From Bacteroidota bacterium (GTDB lineage Bacteria > Spirochaetota > Spirochaetia > JABMQR01), in the NCBI GenBank assembly GCA_013202335.1, contig JABMQR010000211.1, forward strand, positions 1 to 15,229: a stretch of 15,229 nt of DNA, written 5' to 3'. A model generated the notes under the pieces. The model ran no database searches and was not told the DNA's origin. It saw only the letters and a program-made list of their open reading frames with translations. Below are positions 6,024-13,003 of this stretch, piece after piece. Made by a program: the position numbers and the translations under genes. The number at the start of each line of letters is the position of its first letter. Positions within the stretch are counted from its first letter, which is position 1.

Positions 6024-8054
6024 CTACCTGCCCCAGTTCTCGGGCACTATCTTCCAATTACCATCAGAATTAGGAAGGATTGTACCGGAGTACTCGAATA
6101 AACGGATAGCATAAAAACGTAAGTCCTGAAGGGTTGAGTAGAGTATTCTTTCTCCTAACTCTTCTCTGGGAATACCCGCACCTTCTGTAAGATGCCCGCC
6201 TCCTCCATTTCCACGATATGAGTTAACAGCAACCAGGTATACTTTATCCATTTTAAAGGGTTGGGGTTTTCTTGAGTTTTGCAGTCCGGTTATGGTCACA
6301 CGATCCCCGGCTGGTTTGGAAACATCAACGATATACTCAATACCTGCAGCACTATCAAAATTATAGTAGGGAATATCGGCCATAAATGATCCGGAATTCA
6401 CCTCGGGAAGTAGGAATCCATCAGGATCAACCAACTGACTAAACCAGTTGTCGTATGAGTACTCAAGATATGCATCAATTTCCATACCGGTCATTTCTAT
6501 AGCATAAAGAAGGTTCTCAAAAGGAAACAGGTTAAACATATCCCGTACAAAGACGTCTCCCTTTCCTATTTCAGCATTCGGTGACATCGGAGCGGCAAAA
6601 GAGACATCAGCACCGGTAAGATCAAGCTGCAGTTGATGTATGAGATCCATGAATTCACTATCTCCAAACAGTGCATCGGTAGTTGAAATGGTACTTGATA
6701 TAATCCCGATCTTCTTGGAAACATAGGCCTTGACTTCATCATTTACATCCTGATAAAGCTTCAGGGCTTCGAAATCCGGTTCAAAATTCTCTGTATCAAT
6801 AATGGAAGGAGTAATCTCTTCAATTTCAAATGATGAATTCTCCGGAGCTCTAACAAAACGTACATCCACTGTGGAAAAGGAGACTCCTTCACCCTGACCG
6901 CCTAAAATGTAGACAGAATCCCCTTCAGAGTTTTGCACAACAGTATTTAGCGCTTCGCTATTGTTTCCTGAAAATAAGATATCAAAACCCGGAACCTGTT
7001 CCGCGAGTTTGAATACATCCTGACCATGGTACTCTTTTTCACCAGGATCAGTTTCTGACACAGAAAAACCCGGTTGATACATACCTATAATAATATCCGG
7101 CATCTCGTTCTGTTTAATATAGTCAATCCATCTGGCTGCTGAGGTCAGGGGATCCTCAAACCGGATTCCTTCCCACACATCGGGCGGCAGCCATGCCGGG
7201 ATTTCAGGAGTGATCAAACCAATAACAGCTGCCCTCACCCCATTTCTCTCAATAATCGTATAGGGTTCGAAGTAGGGCTTCCCACTTCCCTCATGCACAG
7301 CATTTGCTGCCAGCCAGGGAAATGAGAACTCACTGCGAATTTTGTCATACACACCATGACCTGTCTCTATATCGTGGAACCCGGGGGATGCTGCTTCATA
7401 TCCCATAGCATTCATAACCTCAGCAGTGAAATGTACCGAAGCAGTTTTCACAAAATTATAGTAGTACACCAGTGGTTGTCCCTGCAGAATATTCCCATTA
7501 TCCAGGAGAACTATCTCATTCCCCTTCTCTCGTATTTCTTTTATATAGGTATATATTTGGGCCAGAGATCCAGGACTCTCTATGTCCTGGATGTAATCAA
7601 AGGGGAAGTATTTGCCATGAATGTCTGAAGTTACGGTGAAAGAAATTACTGCTGTCTCTGGTTCAATTGGAATTGGTTCAGGTATGACTGTTTCAGGTAC
7701 GGTTTCAACATCCTGCTCAGTAAATTTCTCAATTTCAGGGATTGTAGGGAGAGCTGGTTCCTCAACAACAGGATCAGCTGCTTCAGCTACCGCATCTGCT
7801 TTAGCTTCTTCAACTACCGCAGCTGATTCTTCTTCTGGTGTGCTCTGCTGTAATTCTTCCTGTTCAGGCTGTGGGAGAACTGCCTCTTCAATGGATTCTG
7901 CATCAGCTTTTTCGGGTACTATTGGAGTTTCAACTACCATGATATCTTCTTCCATAGGAGGCTCAACACTTATAGTGTCCGGGATTGTTGTACAGGCGGA
8001 AACAACCATAATAATAACTGCAATACTGATATATAATACTGTATTCCGTTTCAT
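6024..8054 (-). CDS. Lipoprotein of the 5'-nucleotidase / 2',3'-cyclic phosphodiesterase family with degenerate metal site
   Basis: This 676-residue protein starts at ATG 8054, preceded by GGGGAGG at a spacing of nine; a GTG two codons earlier is too close to it. A signal peptide ends in the lipobox VSAC, with Cys21 as the lipidated residue. A long Glu/Pro/Ala-rich tether follows to about residue 133. The metallophosphoesterase-like domain spans about 137-370 and a 5_nucleotid_C domain about 450-640, with AVNSYRGNGGGG at 609-620. The first metal motif TSDIHG (D144, H146) is intact. The others are changed: DNGN for DNGD (N188), GFHD for GNHD (F226), MYQPG for the usual LFHxG (Q327) and GNNS for GHDH (363-366). 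This points to a non-catalytic descendant that may still bind a nucleotide or other ligand at the cell surface. The reading frame is intact, so it is not a simple pseudogene. Confidence 0.88.
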   Translation of the reverse strand: MKRNTVLYISIAVIIMVVSACTTIPDTISVEPPMEEDIMVVETPIVPEKADAESIEEAVLPQPEQEELQQSTPEEESAAVVEEAKADAVAEAADPVVEEPALPTIPEIEKFTEQDVETVPETVIPEPIPIEPETAVISFTVTSDIHGKYFPFDYIQDIESPGSLAQIYTYIKEIREKGNEIVLLDNGNILQGQPLVYYYNFVKTASVHFTAEVMNAMGYEAASPGFHDIETGHGVYDKIRSEFSFPWLAANAVHEGSGKPYFEPYTIIERNGVRAAVIGLITPEIPAWLPPDVWEGIRFEDPLTSAARWIDYIKQNEMPDIIIGMYQPGFSVSETDPGEKEYHGQDVFKLAEQVPGFDILFSGNNSEALNTVVQNSEGDSVYILGGQGEGVSFSTVDVRFVRAPENSSFEIEEITPSIIDTENFEPDFEALKLYQDVNDEVKAYVSKKIGIISSTISTTDALFGDSEFMDLIHQLQLDLTGADVSFAAPMSPNAEIGKGDVFVRDMFNLFPFENLLYAIEMTGMEIDAYLEYSYDNWFSQLVDPDGFLLPEVNSGSFMADIPYYNFDSAAGIEYIVDVSKPAGDRVTITGLQNSRKPQPFKMDKVYLVAVNSYRGNGGGGHLTEGAGIPREELGERILYSTLQDLRFYAIRLFEYSGTILPNSDGNWKIVPENWGR

Positions 8055-8129
8055 AAACACAATCCTCCCCGAATATGCTATGTAAAAATTGTTAAAGAGT
8101 ATCCTAATACATTCTATCTATAAAAAAAT

Positions 8130-8157
8130 ATTTTAGGTACCGTTCCTACCTCCACAA
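8130..8157 (-). promoter_or_regulatory. Weak candidate promoter of the lipoprotein gene
   Basis: Read on the minus strand, TTGTGG (8157-8152), a 16-base spacer and TAAAAT (8135-8130) lie about 75 bases before the ATG and just beyond the upstream terminator. Confidence 0.3.
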
Positions 8158-8180
8158 CAAACAAACAGCAAAAAAAGTAC

Positions 8181-8219
8181 AAAAAAAAATGTAGATTGCA
8201 CAACGTACAATCTACATTT
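8181..8219 (-). terminator. Rho-independent terminator of the trpS-mutY operon
   Basis: Perfect 12-base arms AAATGTAGATTG (8187-8198) and CAATCTACATTT (8208-8219) flank a nine-base loop. On the minus strand the stem is followed directly by a run of T (8189-8181). The stem is AT-rich but long. It lies about 170 bases beyond the stop of the mutY-like gene, so the transcript would have a long 3' tail. Confidence 0.7.
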
Positions 8220-8390
8220 AAAGATGAGTAATGAGTAAATAGTTCGATGACAGGTGTGATGATGGTACCTATCATAAACGATTCTTAAATAGAATACATG
8301 ATGTTTCCCCTAAATGGTATCGACCTTGAGTATGATATACTAATTCTGTGGAAACAAACTGTAGGGCAATAGTAAAAAATATTCGATTTT

Positions 8391-9332
8391 TTATATTGCC
8401 TCATTTATCCTATACACCATTTCCTGCTCTGCAGCCTCATGCTCAAGAGGGATAACAAAACCCTCTTTCTGTAGTGCAGAAAGGCAATTATCAATTTTTT
8501 TCTGAGAAAATTTGAGGAATGAATAGAGCTCTTTTTTACTCACCAGTCCTTTTTCTGTAAAAACGGTAAGTATCTGCCCCCGAATTTGACGGTTTGAGTT
8601 TTCAAATGCCGGTTGTTTTGTGTAGTGAGCACTTCGGCGGTTTGGGTTTTTTACCGTTTTCTTCAGCAGCACACCATAATCCATCAGGGCATAATACCAG
8701 CTTTTTGGATCCTCTCTAACCTGAACTGCATCCAGTACTTTATAGAGTTCACGATCATGCACTTTTTCCTCATTCTGGTAAAAGAAATGGAGTAAAACCC
8801 GACGAATATTTGTTTCAAGATAGAGTGCCGGTTCGTTATAGGAAAAAGCCATGACAGCTGAAGCTGTAGCCGGACCAATCATGGGCAATTTAAGAAGTTC
8901 ATCATAGGTTTTCGGAAGCATTCCCTCATACTGCTGCATTGCGGTCAGGGAAATCTGTTTAAGGGCCATTGCCCGCCGATTATACCCCAAACCTTTCCAC
9001 AGAATAAGTATTTCAGAAAAAGGTGCTTCTGAGAGCGCCCTAAAATCAGGCCACCGCTCTATGAATGCTGCATATTTAGGAGCAGCTCTCTCTGTTTGTG
9101 TTTGCTGAAGCATAAGTTCTGAGAGCAGAATGTGATAGGGATCTGAGGTTTCTCTCCAGGAAAAACTCCTGCCGTAATTTTGATAATACTTGAGAATTAT
9201 CTCCCTGAACAACTCAATTTCACCTGTTTCAGGTAATTGACCTTCCCGTTCTTTTGAACTGCTTAACGGCTCTGCAAGGTGGTTTAAATAGTCTTCGTCC
9301 GCATACACTAATTTAGCCCTGGGTACGCTCAC
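8391..9332 (-). CDS. MutY-like HhH-GPD DNA glycosylase lacking the Fe-S cluster
   Basis: This 313-residue member of the helix-hairpin-helix base-excision glycosylase superfamily is most like A/G-specific adenine glycosylases. DPYHILLSELMLQQTQTE (64-81) holds the MutY-type catalytic Glu72 and the QQT element. LPMIGPATA (149-157) is the HhH hairpin. The following strand reads LETNIRRVL (172-180), with Glu173 where MutY has the Asp of DGNV. After MDYG (217-220) the four cysteines of the Fe-S loop are absent, replaced by a basic NPNRRSAHY stretch. The C-terminus looks like a winged helix rather than the Nudix-like 8-oxoG domain. GTG at 9332 is supported by AAGGTGAG eight bases upstream and lies inside trpS, with a 20-base overlap. 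An adenine-removing repair role is likely, but the exact lesion is uncertain. Confidence 0.82.
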   Translation of the reverse strand: MSVPRAKLVYADEDYLNHLAEPLSSSKEREGQLPETGEIELFREIILKYYQNYGRSFSWRETSDPYHILLSELMLQQTQTERAAPKYAAFIERWPDFRALSEAPFSEILILWKGLGYNRRAMALKQISLTAMQQYEGMLPKTYDELLKLPMIGPATASAVMAFSYNEPALYLETNIRRVLLHFFYQNEEKVHDRELYKVLDAVQVREDPKSWYYALMDYGVLLKKTVKNPNRRSAHYTKQPAFENSNRQIRGQILTVFTEKGLVSKKELYSFLKFSQKKIDNCLSALQKEGFVIPLEHEAAEQEMVYRINEAI

Positions 9333-10374
9333 GATCTTTTCTCACCTTCTCAGCTTTCCTGCTTATTTTATTCCAAATACCGGAGAGCCCCATAGCTTTC
9401 TTCATCGCCTGAACGGTCTCTCTTGCTTCCAGCCGCATCTTGAGCGTTCCATTATATATAATCTCATCTACCAGACCTGATGTGCCTGAGAACTTCTCAC
9501 GGTTTTCCCTGATGGGATCAAGAAAATTATTCAAAGCAGCAGCCAGTTTTTGCTTAACCTCAACATCTCCTACCTTCCCTTCCCTGTAGCGTGTTTTAAG
9601 ATCATCAACTTCCGCAATATTGGGATTAAAGGCATCGTGGTATATAAAAACAGGGTTACCTTCAATGGTACCCGGAATATCGGCTCTTACTCTGGCCGGA
9701 TCTGTATACATGCTCATAACTTTTTTCTGAACACTCTTTGCCTCATCAGCAATATAGATTGCATTGTTCAACGACTTAGACATTTTTGCATTGCCGTCAA
9801 TACCGACAAGTGAACCAAAATTACCCACCATAACATCCGGAACAGGAAATACCTCTCCATATAAATAATTAAACTTTCGTGCAATCTCACGGGTAAGCTC
9901 AACATGTGATTCGTTATCTTTTCCTACCGGAACCAGGTGGGCTCTCGGCATCAGAATATCAGCAGCCTGGAGAACAGGATAACCAAGGAGACCGAATGGC
10001 ATCTCATTCAAGTTTGCCGACTTTGCCATATCCTTAAGACTGGGCACTCTCTGCAGCCTCGGCACAGTTACCATCATTTCGAAAATCAAGTTCATCTCAA
10101 AAATTTCCGGTATTGCCGACTGAAGATATATGACAGACTTTTCCGGATCAATTCCGCATGAGAGATAATCGAGGACCATCTCCCGGGCGTTACCCACAAT
10201 CTCATCAATATATTTTTTTTCAGGTTTTGTCGTAAGCGTATGAAGGTCTGCAATAATGAAAAAACATTCATATTTATCCTGCAGACGAATCCTGTTCTGC
10301 AATGATCCTACATAGTGTCCAAGATGAAGTTTTCCTGTTGGCCGATCACCGGTTAAAATCCGTTTCCTATCCAT
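9313..10374 (-). CDS. trpS: Tryptophanyl-tRNA synthetase
   Basis: This cytoplasmic class I aminoacyl-tRNA synthetase charges tRNA-Trp. It shows the HIGH-type signature GKLHLGHY (14-21), the family stretch LLGYPVLQAADILMP (129-143), GKDNESHVELTREIARKFN (151-169) for dimer and adenylate contacts, and KMSKS (197-201). Length is 353 residues from the ATG at 10374, typical for bacterial TrpS. A TTG at 10395 would add seven residues (MERCKKI) with no ribosome-binding site and no family support. GGAG lies about 15 bases before the ATG, a poor spacing, so initiation may be weak. It overlaps the mutY-like gene by 20 bases, so the two form an operon. No T-box leader was seen in the 171 bases upstream. 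Confidence 0.95.
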   Translation of the reverse strand: MDRKRILTGDRPTGKLHLGHYVGSLQNRIRLQDKYECFFIIADLHTLTTKPEKKYIDEIVGNAREMVLDYLSCGIDPEKSVIYLQSAIPEIFEMNLIFEMMVTVPRLQRVPSLKDMAKSANLNEMPFGLLGYPVLQAADILMPRAHLVPVGKDNESHVELTREIARKFNYLYGEVFPVPDVMVGNFGSLVGIDGNAKMSKSLNNAIYIADEAKSVQKKVMSMYTDPARVRADIPGTIEGNPVFIYHDAFNPNIAEVDDLKTRYREGKVGDVEVKQKLAAALNNFLDPIRENREKFSGTSGLVDEIIYNGTLKMRLEARETVQAMKKAMGLSGIWNKISRKAEKVRKDRERTQG

Positions 10375-10468
10375 AATTTTCTTACAACGCTCCAATAATT
10401 GATTTATATCATAGTTGAAATATTAAGCAGAGTTTTACAGATTTATCTATTTTTTGCAATGAAAAAAA

Positions 10469-10496
10469 TGTAGTGATTCGAAGATTGGGGACGATT
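10469..10496 (+). repeat. Interspersed repeat, copy A
   Basis: It begins TGTAGTGATTCGAAGATTGG and continues GGACGATT. It matches copy B at 24 of 28 bases and lies 50 bases past the stop of the AI-2E-family gene. No inverted partner is nearby. Confidence 0.65.
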
Positions 10497-10545
10497 CTGA
10501 TAAAATCTCTGATAGAAACACAGCAGGAGACCAAAAAGTTTTCTG

Positions 10546-11733
10546 TTAGTCCTCTGATTTAGGAGAAGGGGCGGTTTTATTTGATTTATTGTTTCTTCTG
10601 TGATTTGCTTGTCGGGATTCTCTGCGAAAAGCTCTTTCAAGTGCAAACTTCTCTTTTCGTCGCTTTTCATCAGCATGAATTTGCTTTCTATAGATTTTCC
10701 CGCTGCTTATAAGAATTGCAACCGGCTTCAGTGACTTTATATTCGCACAGACAATCTGGATAATTGAAGTTAGCGGAACAGCAAGGAACATACCAACGAT
10801 ACCCCAAATATATCCCCAAAAAACCAGTGAAACAAGAATGAAAAAAGGACTCAGATTGAGTTGATTCCCCTGCATCCTTGGATCAAGAATATTACCCAAA
10901 ACAACCTGGATAGACAGCATAAGTACTGCAACATAAATAATATTCATATAATTCGGAAAAAACTGAAGTATAGCCACCAACACGGCAAGCAGGGTAATAA
11001 TAACTGATCCGATTGAGGGGATAAAGTTAAGAATAAATGCCAATACACCCCATACAAAAGGAAAATCCAGACGTGTGGCTACCGCTGCAAGATAAAACAG
11101 TACACCTGTAACCAGACTGATTAATGACTTAACAACCAGATAACGTGAAGTCTGCCGGTTTATTCGTTCAAACATCACGGCAAGTTTCAATCCGTCTCTG
11201 TTAGGCAGAGCTGTCCGCAGCTTCGGAATAAGTGAGGATCTCTCAAGAAGCAGAAACATTACAAATATAAAGACCAGTACTGAAGTAGATCCAATCGAGA
11301 GAGCCGACCCCGAAATCGTAGAGAGACTGCTAAGCAAAAAGCCCTGCCAGTCAATCGTCATCATCTCGAAAAGCCTGATATCAGTATCCAGATTCAATAA
11401 GTTTACAATTTTATCCTCAATACCACCAAAAATGAGTGTCACTCTGCTGCTGTATTTAGGAAGTCCGTCAATAATTGTATTTAGTGAAAGGGTGATGAAA
11501 AAAATCATCAATACAAATATGACAACAAGAATAAGCATCGCTATTGTAACTGCCAGCCAGCGTGGAACCCGGATTTTTTCCAGATTATTTACCAGAGGAT
11601 TAACCAAAAGGAAAAAAAACAGGGATATGGCAAGAGGAAGTGTAACCGGACTTGCAACCTTAAGGATAAAACCCACAGCAATCACGAGAATCACTGAGTA
11701 GATAGATTTTAAGGTTTTACTATCATCTGACAT
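10546..11733 (-). CDS. AI-2E family transporter (PerM/TqsA-like membrane protein)
   Basis: This polytopic inner-membrane protein of 395 residues belongs to the AI-2E/PerM family. Members export autoinducer-2 or move ions or solutes, so the function cannot be fixed by family alone. About eight hydrophobic segments are visible: roughly 11-26, 28-50, 61-84, 145-164, 203-222, 226-262 (two), 267-290 and 300-328. Family signatures are NFIPSIGSVI and LGNILDPRMQGNQLNLSPFFI, followed by WGIVGMFLAVPL. The tail after about residue 345 is strongly basic (Lys/Arg-rich) and probably cytoplasmic. ATG at 11733 has no Shine-Dalgarno, and the promoter upstream predicts a start at or next to the ATG, so the mRNA may be leaderless. 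Copies A and B of a 28-base repeat bracket the gene. Confidence 0.88.
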   Translation of the reverse strand: MSDDSKTLKSIYSVILVIAVGFILKVASPVTLPLAISLFFFLLVNPLVNNLEKIRVPRWLAVTIAMLILVVIFVLMIFFITLSLNTIIDGLPKYSSRVTLIFGGIEDKIVNLLNLDTDIRLFEMMTIDWQGFLLSSLSTISGSALSIGSTSVLVFIFVMFLLLERSSLIPKLRTALPNRDGLKLAVMFERINRQTSRYLVVKSLISLVTGVLFYLAAVATRLDFPFVWGVLAFILNFIPSIGSVIITLLAVLVAILQFFPNYMNIIYVAVLMLSIQVVLGNILDPRMQGNQLNLSPFFILVSLVFWGYIWGIVGMFLAVPLTSIIQIVCANIKSLKPVAILISSGKIYRKQIHADEKRRKEKFALERAFRRESRQANHRRNNKSNKTAPSPKSED

Positions 11734-11739
11734 GTATTA

Positions 11740-11768
11740 ACTATAGTCTACCTTATTAATCAAAGCAA
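11740..11768 (-). promoter_or_regulatory. Candidate promoter of the AI-2E-family gene
   Basis: On the minus strand, TTGCTT (11768-11763), a 17-base spacer and TATAGT (11745-11740) predict transcription starting about seven bases on, at the A of the ATG (11733). Confidence 0.5.
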
Positions 11769-11818
11769 TACGTTAATTTTTTAAAATGTGGCAATCAGGG
11801 AAGATACGTTAGGTTTAA

Positions 11819-11846
11819 TATAGTGATACGAAGATTAGGGACAATT
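11819..11846 (+). repeat. Interspersed repeat, copy B
   Basis: It begins TATAGTGATACGAAGATTAG and continues GGACAATT. It shares 14 identical starting bases with the arms of the palindrome at 12864-12955. It is a solo copy between the divergent AI-2E and small-ORF/trmJ promoters. Confidence 0.65.
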
Positions 11847-11864
11847 ATATTAATTTTCTTATCC

Positions 11865-11893
11865 TTGCTGCTAAACGGTAATTGCACTAATAT
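11865..11893 (+). promoter_or_regulatory. Candidate promoter of the small-ORF/trmJ unit
   Basis: TTGCTG (11865-11870), a 17-base spacer and TAATAT (11888-11893) place a start near 11900, about 29 bases before the small ORF. Confidence 0.45.
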
Positions 11894-11928
11894 ACAAAAA
11901 TAATAAAGTTGATGACGGAGGCGCTGTA

Positions 11929-12039
11929 ATGGAAGCTTTTGGAATAATAGGAATGTCACTTGGTACAATGGGTTTTATTTTTTCGATGGCTGCTCTTACT
12001 AAAACAATTTTAGAAAGATCCCCAACAAGTACAGGATAA
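11929..12039 (+). CDS. 36-residue putative single-span membrane protein
   Basis: I do not recognise a named family. The ORF encodes 36 residues beginning MEAFGIIGMSLGTMGF and ending ERSPTSTG. Residues about 4-24 are strongly hydrophobic and Gly/Met-rich, consistent with one transmembrane helix. A KTILER stretch after it suggests the C-terminus is on the cytoplasmic side. GGAGG at 11917-11921 stands an ideal seven bases before the ATG, and a promoter-like sequence lies just upstream. The stop is seven bases from the GTG of trmJ, so the two would be co-transcribed and perhaps translationally coupled. It could be a true small membrane protein or a leader ORF governing trmJ. The RBS quality and the hydrophobic design are the main support. 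Confidence 0.6.
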   Translation: MEAFGIIGMSLGTMGFIFSMAALTKTILERSPTSTG

Positions 12040-12046
12040 ATTTTTA

Positions 12047-12802
12047 GTGAAAAAAATCAGTATGGTCAGTATGGAACAAGGAATTAAACAGAAATTCTCC
12101 TCTATTCAGATTGTCCTGGTGGAAACGCAGGATGGAGCAAATATAGGATCAGTTTGCAGAGCGATGAAAACAATGGGTCTGCACAACCTCGTTATTACTG
12201 GAACTAAAAAGTACAAAGAGGAGAGAGTTAAAACCCTCGCTATTCATGCGTATGATATTTACGAAAAGTGCCGAAGGTGCGAAACCCTGCAGGAATCGAT
12301 ACAGGATAGCGTCCTTACCATTGGCGCAACACGACGCAGGGGAAAATTCAGAAAATACTTTACCATGAATCCGGATCAGCTTGCGGAAAAAATCGATTCA
12401 TTCGGGAAAGGCCAAATCTCAATTGTATTCGGCAGAGAGGCTGATGGATTATCTGATGATGAACTAAATCTTTGCGATGCGGCGGTACAAATTCCCACAT
12501 CCCCGGATTTCCCCAGCTTAAACCTCTCTCAGGCTGTACAGATAATAACCTACTCTCTCTACAAAAAAGTGAAAAACATGGCCGGCTACGAACCTGTTCC
12601 ACGCGACAAACTTGAACAGGTAGTCAGTACTATTACTGATTCCTTTGATGAAGTTCACTTCTTTAAGCAGGATGAAAAAGAGGAAGTTGGAAGATTCTTC
12701 CGTGACATTCTGGCCCGTTCAGGTCTGAGTGAGAGTGAATCCCAAAGACTTGAAAAAATGTTTAGAAAAATGGCTGCTGTGAGTAAACATAAAAAACTCT
12801 AA
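12047..12802 (+). CDS. trmJ: TrmJ-like tRNA 2'-O-methyltransferase (SpoU/TrmH superfamily)
   Basis: This 251-residue SPOUT-class enzyme is predicted to methylate the ribose 2'-OH of a pyrimidine in the tRNA anticodon loop (position 32 in the TrmJ group), using S-adenosylmethionine. The three SPOUT motifs are present: QDGANIGSVCRAMKTMG (28-44) with the catalytic Arg39 region, SIVFGREADGLSDDEL (125-140), and the trefoil-knot segment IPTSPDFPSLNLSQAVQI (149-166). The C-terminal extension is helical and charged, as in TrmJ. The start is GTG at 12047 with AGGA ten bases upstream. ATG codons at 12062 and 12071 lack any ribosome site. It lies seven bases after the 36-residue ORF. No classical terminator follows; the palindromic element at 12864-12955 could act as one. 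Confidence 0.88.
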   Translation: MKKISMVSMEQGIKQKFSSIQIVLVETQDGANIGSVCRAMKTMGLHNLVITGTKKYKEERVKTLAIHAYDIYEKCRRCETLQESIQDSVLTIGATRRRGKFRKYFTMNPDQLAEKIDSFGKGQISIVFGREADGLSDDELNLCDAAVQIPTSPDFPSLNLSQAVQIITYSLYKKVKNMAGYEPVPRDKLEQVVSTITDSFDEVHFFKQDEKEEVGRFFRDILARSGLSESESQRLEKMFRKMAAVSKHKKL

Positions 12803-12863
12803 GAGCCTGTACGAACTACTCCTGGCTCTGTGCTGCTTTGAATTGAACATACCAGTAATTTTT

Positions 12864-12955
12864 TATAGTGATACGAACGTTGGTGATGATTTAACAACAA
12901 TTAAATTTAGTTATTAACGATACTCTAAATTCCCCCCAATCTTCGTATCACTATA
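12864..12955. repeat. 92-nt palindromic element (copies C and D of the interspersed repeat), REP/MITE-like
   Basis: Perfect 14-base terminal inverted repeats, TATAGTGATACGAA (12864-12877) and its complement (12942-12955), flank an imperfect palindrome with an AT-rich centre. The right arm (copy D, 12955-12928 on the minus strand) and the left arm (copy C, 12864-12891) resemble solo copies A and B. TA dinucleotides at both ends would fit insertion at TA. No ORF is inside, so any mobility would need a protein supplied elsewhere. It lies between trmJ and cysE and could fold as a long hairpin in trmJ mRNA. Confidence 0.65.
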
Positions 12956-12991
12956 TATTTTTCCCCAAAATCCGGGTATATTACAAAGGTC

Positions 12992-12997
12992 AAGGAG
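12992..12997 (+). promoter_or_regulatory. Ribosome-binding site fixing the GTG start of the serine acetyltransferase gene
   Basis: AAGGAG lies six bases before GTG 13004, an ideal arrangement that decides the start. Confidence 0.8.
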
Positions 12998-13003
12998 AAA
13001 TCT

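Larger units (their letters stand above)
8055..8390. other. 336-base intergenic region between the lipoprotein and mutY-like genes
   Basis: It holds the ribosome-binding site and a possible promoter of the lipoprotein gene and a long hairpin terminator (8187-8219). Between 8220 and 8390 there are only small AT-rich inverted repeats, for example ATTCT/AGAAT near 8281 and an ATGAT/ATCAT pair around GGTACC near 8260. I see no convincing gene in it on either strand. Confidence 0.6.

Noticed and set aside
7621..8085. 154-codon plus-strand open frame rich in Ser, Ala and Thr
   Set aside because: It is the antisense of the Glu/Pro/Ala-rich tether and signal peptide of the lipoprotein gene; its composition is explained by that and no ribosome site precedes it.
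8114..8275. Minus-strand ORF of about 50 codons in the intergenic region before the lipoprotein gene
   Set aside because: It runs through the terminator hairpin and its T-tract, has no ribosome site, and yields a Phe-run peptide.
10375..10395. TTG start adding seven residues to TrpS
   Set aside because: There is no ribosome site and the family N-terminus matches the ATG at 10374.
10469..11846. Direct repeats A and B as att sites of a small mobile element carrying the AI-2E gene
   Set aside because: No integrase or transposase lies between them, and the same repeat recurs as an inverted pair further on, which fits a dispersed repeat family better.
12802..12829. AGAGCC/GGCTCT hairpin as trmJ terminator
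   Set aside because: The six-base stem has a 16-base loop and no T-run.
12864..12955. Integron attC site or gene-cassette array
   Set aside because: The palindrome has size and symmetry like an attC, but no GTTRRRY/RYYYAAC core pair is placed correctly, the neighbouring genes face different directions, and no integrase is present.
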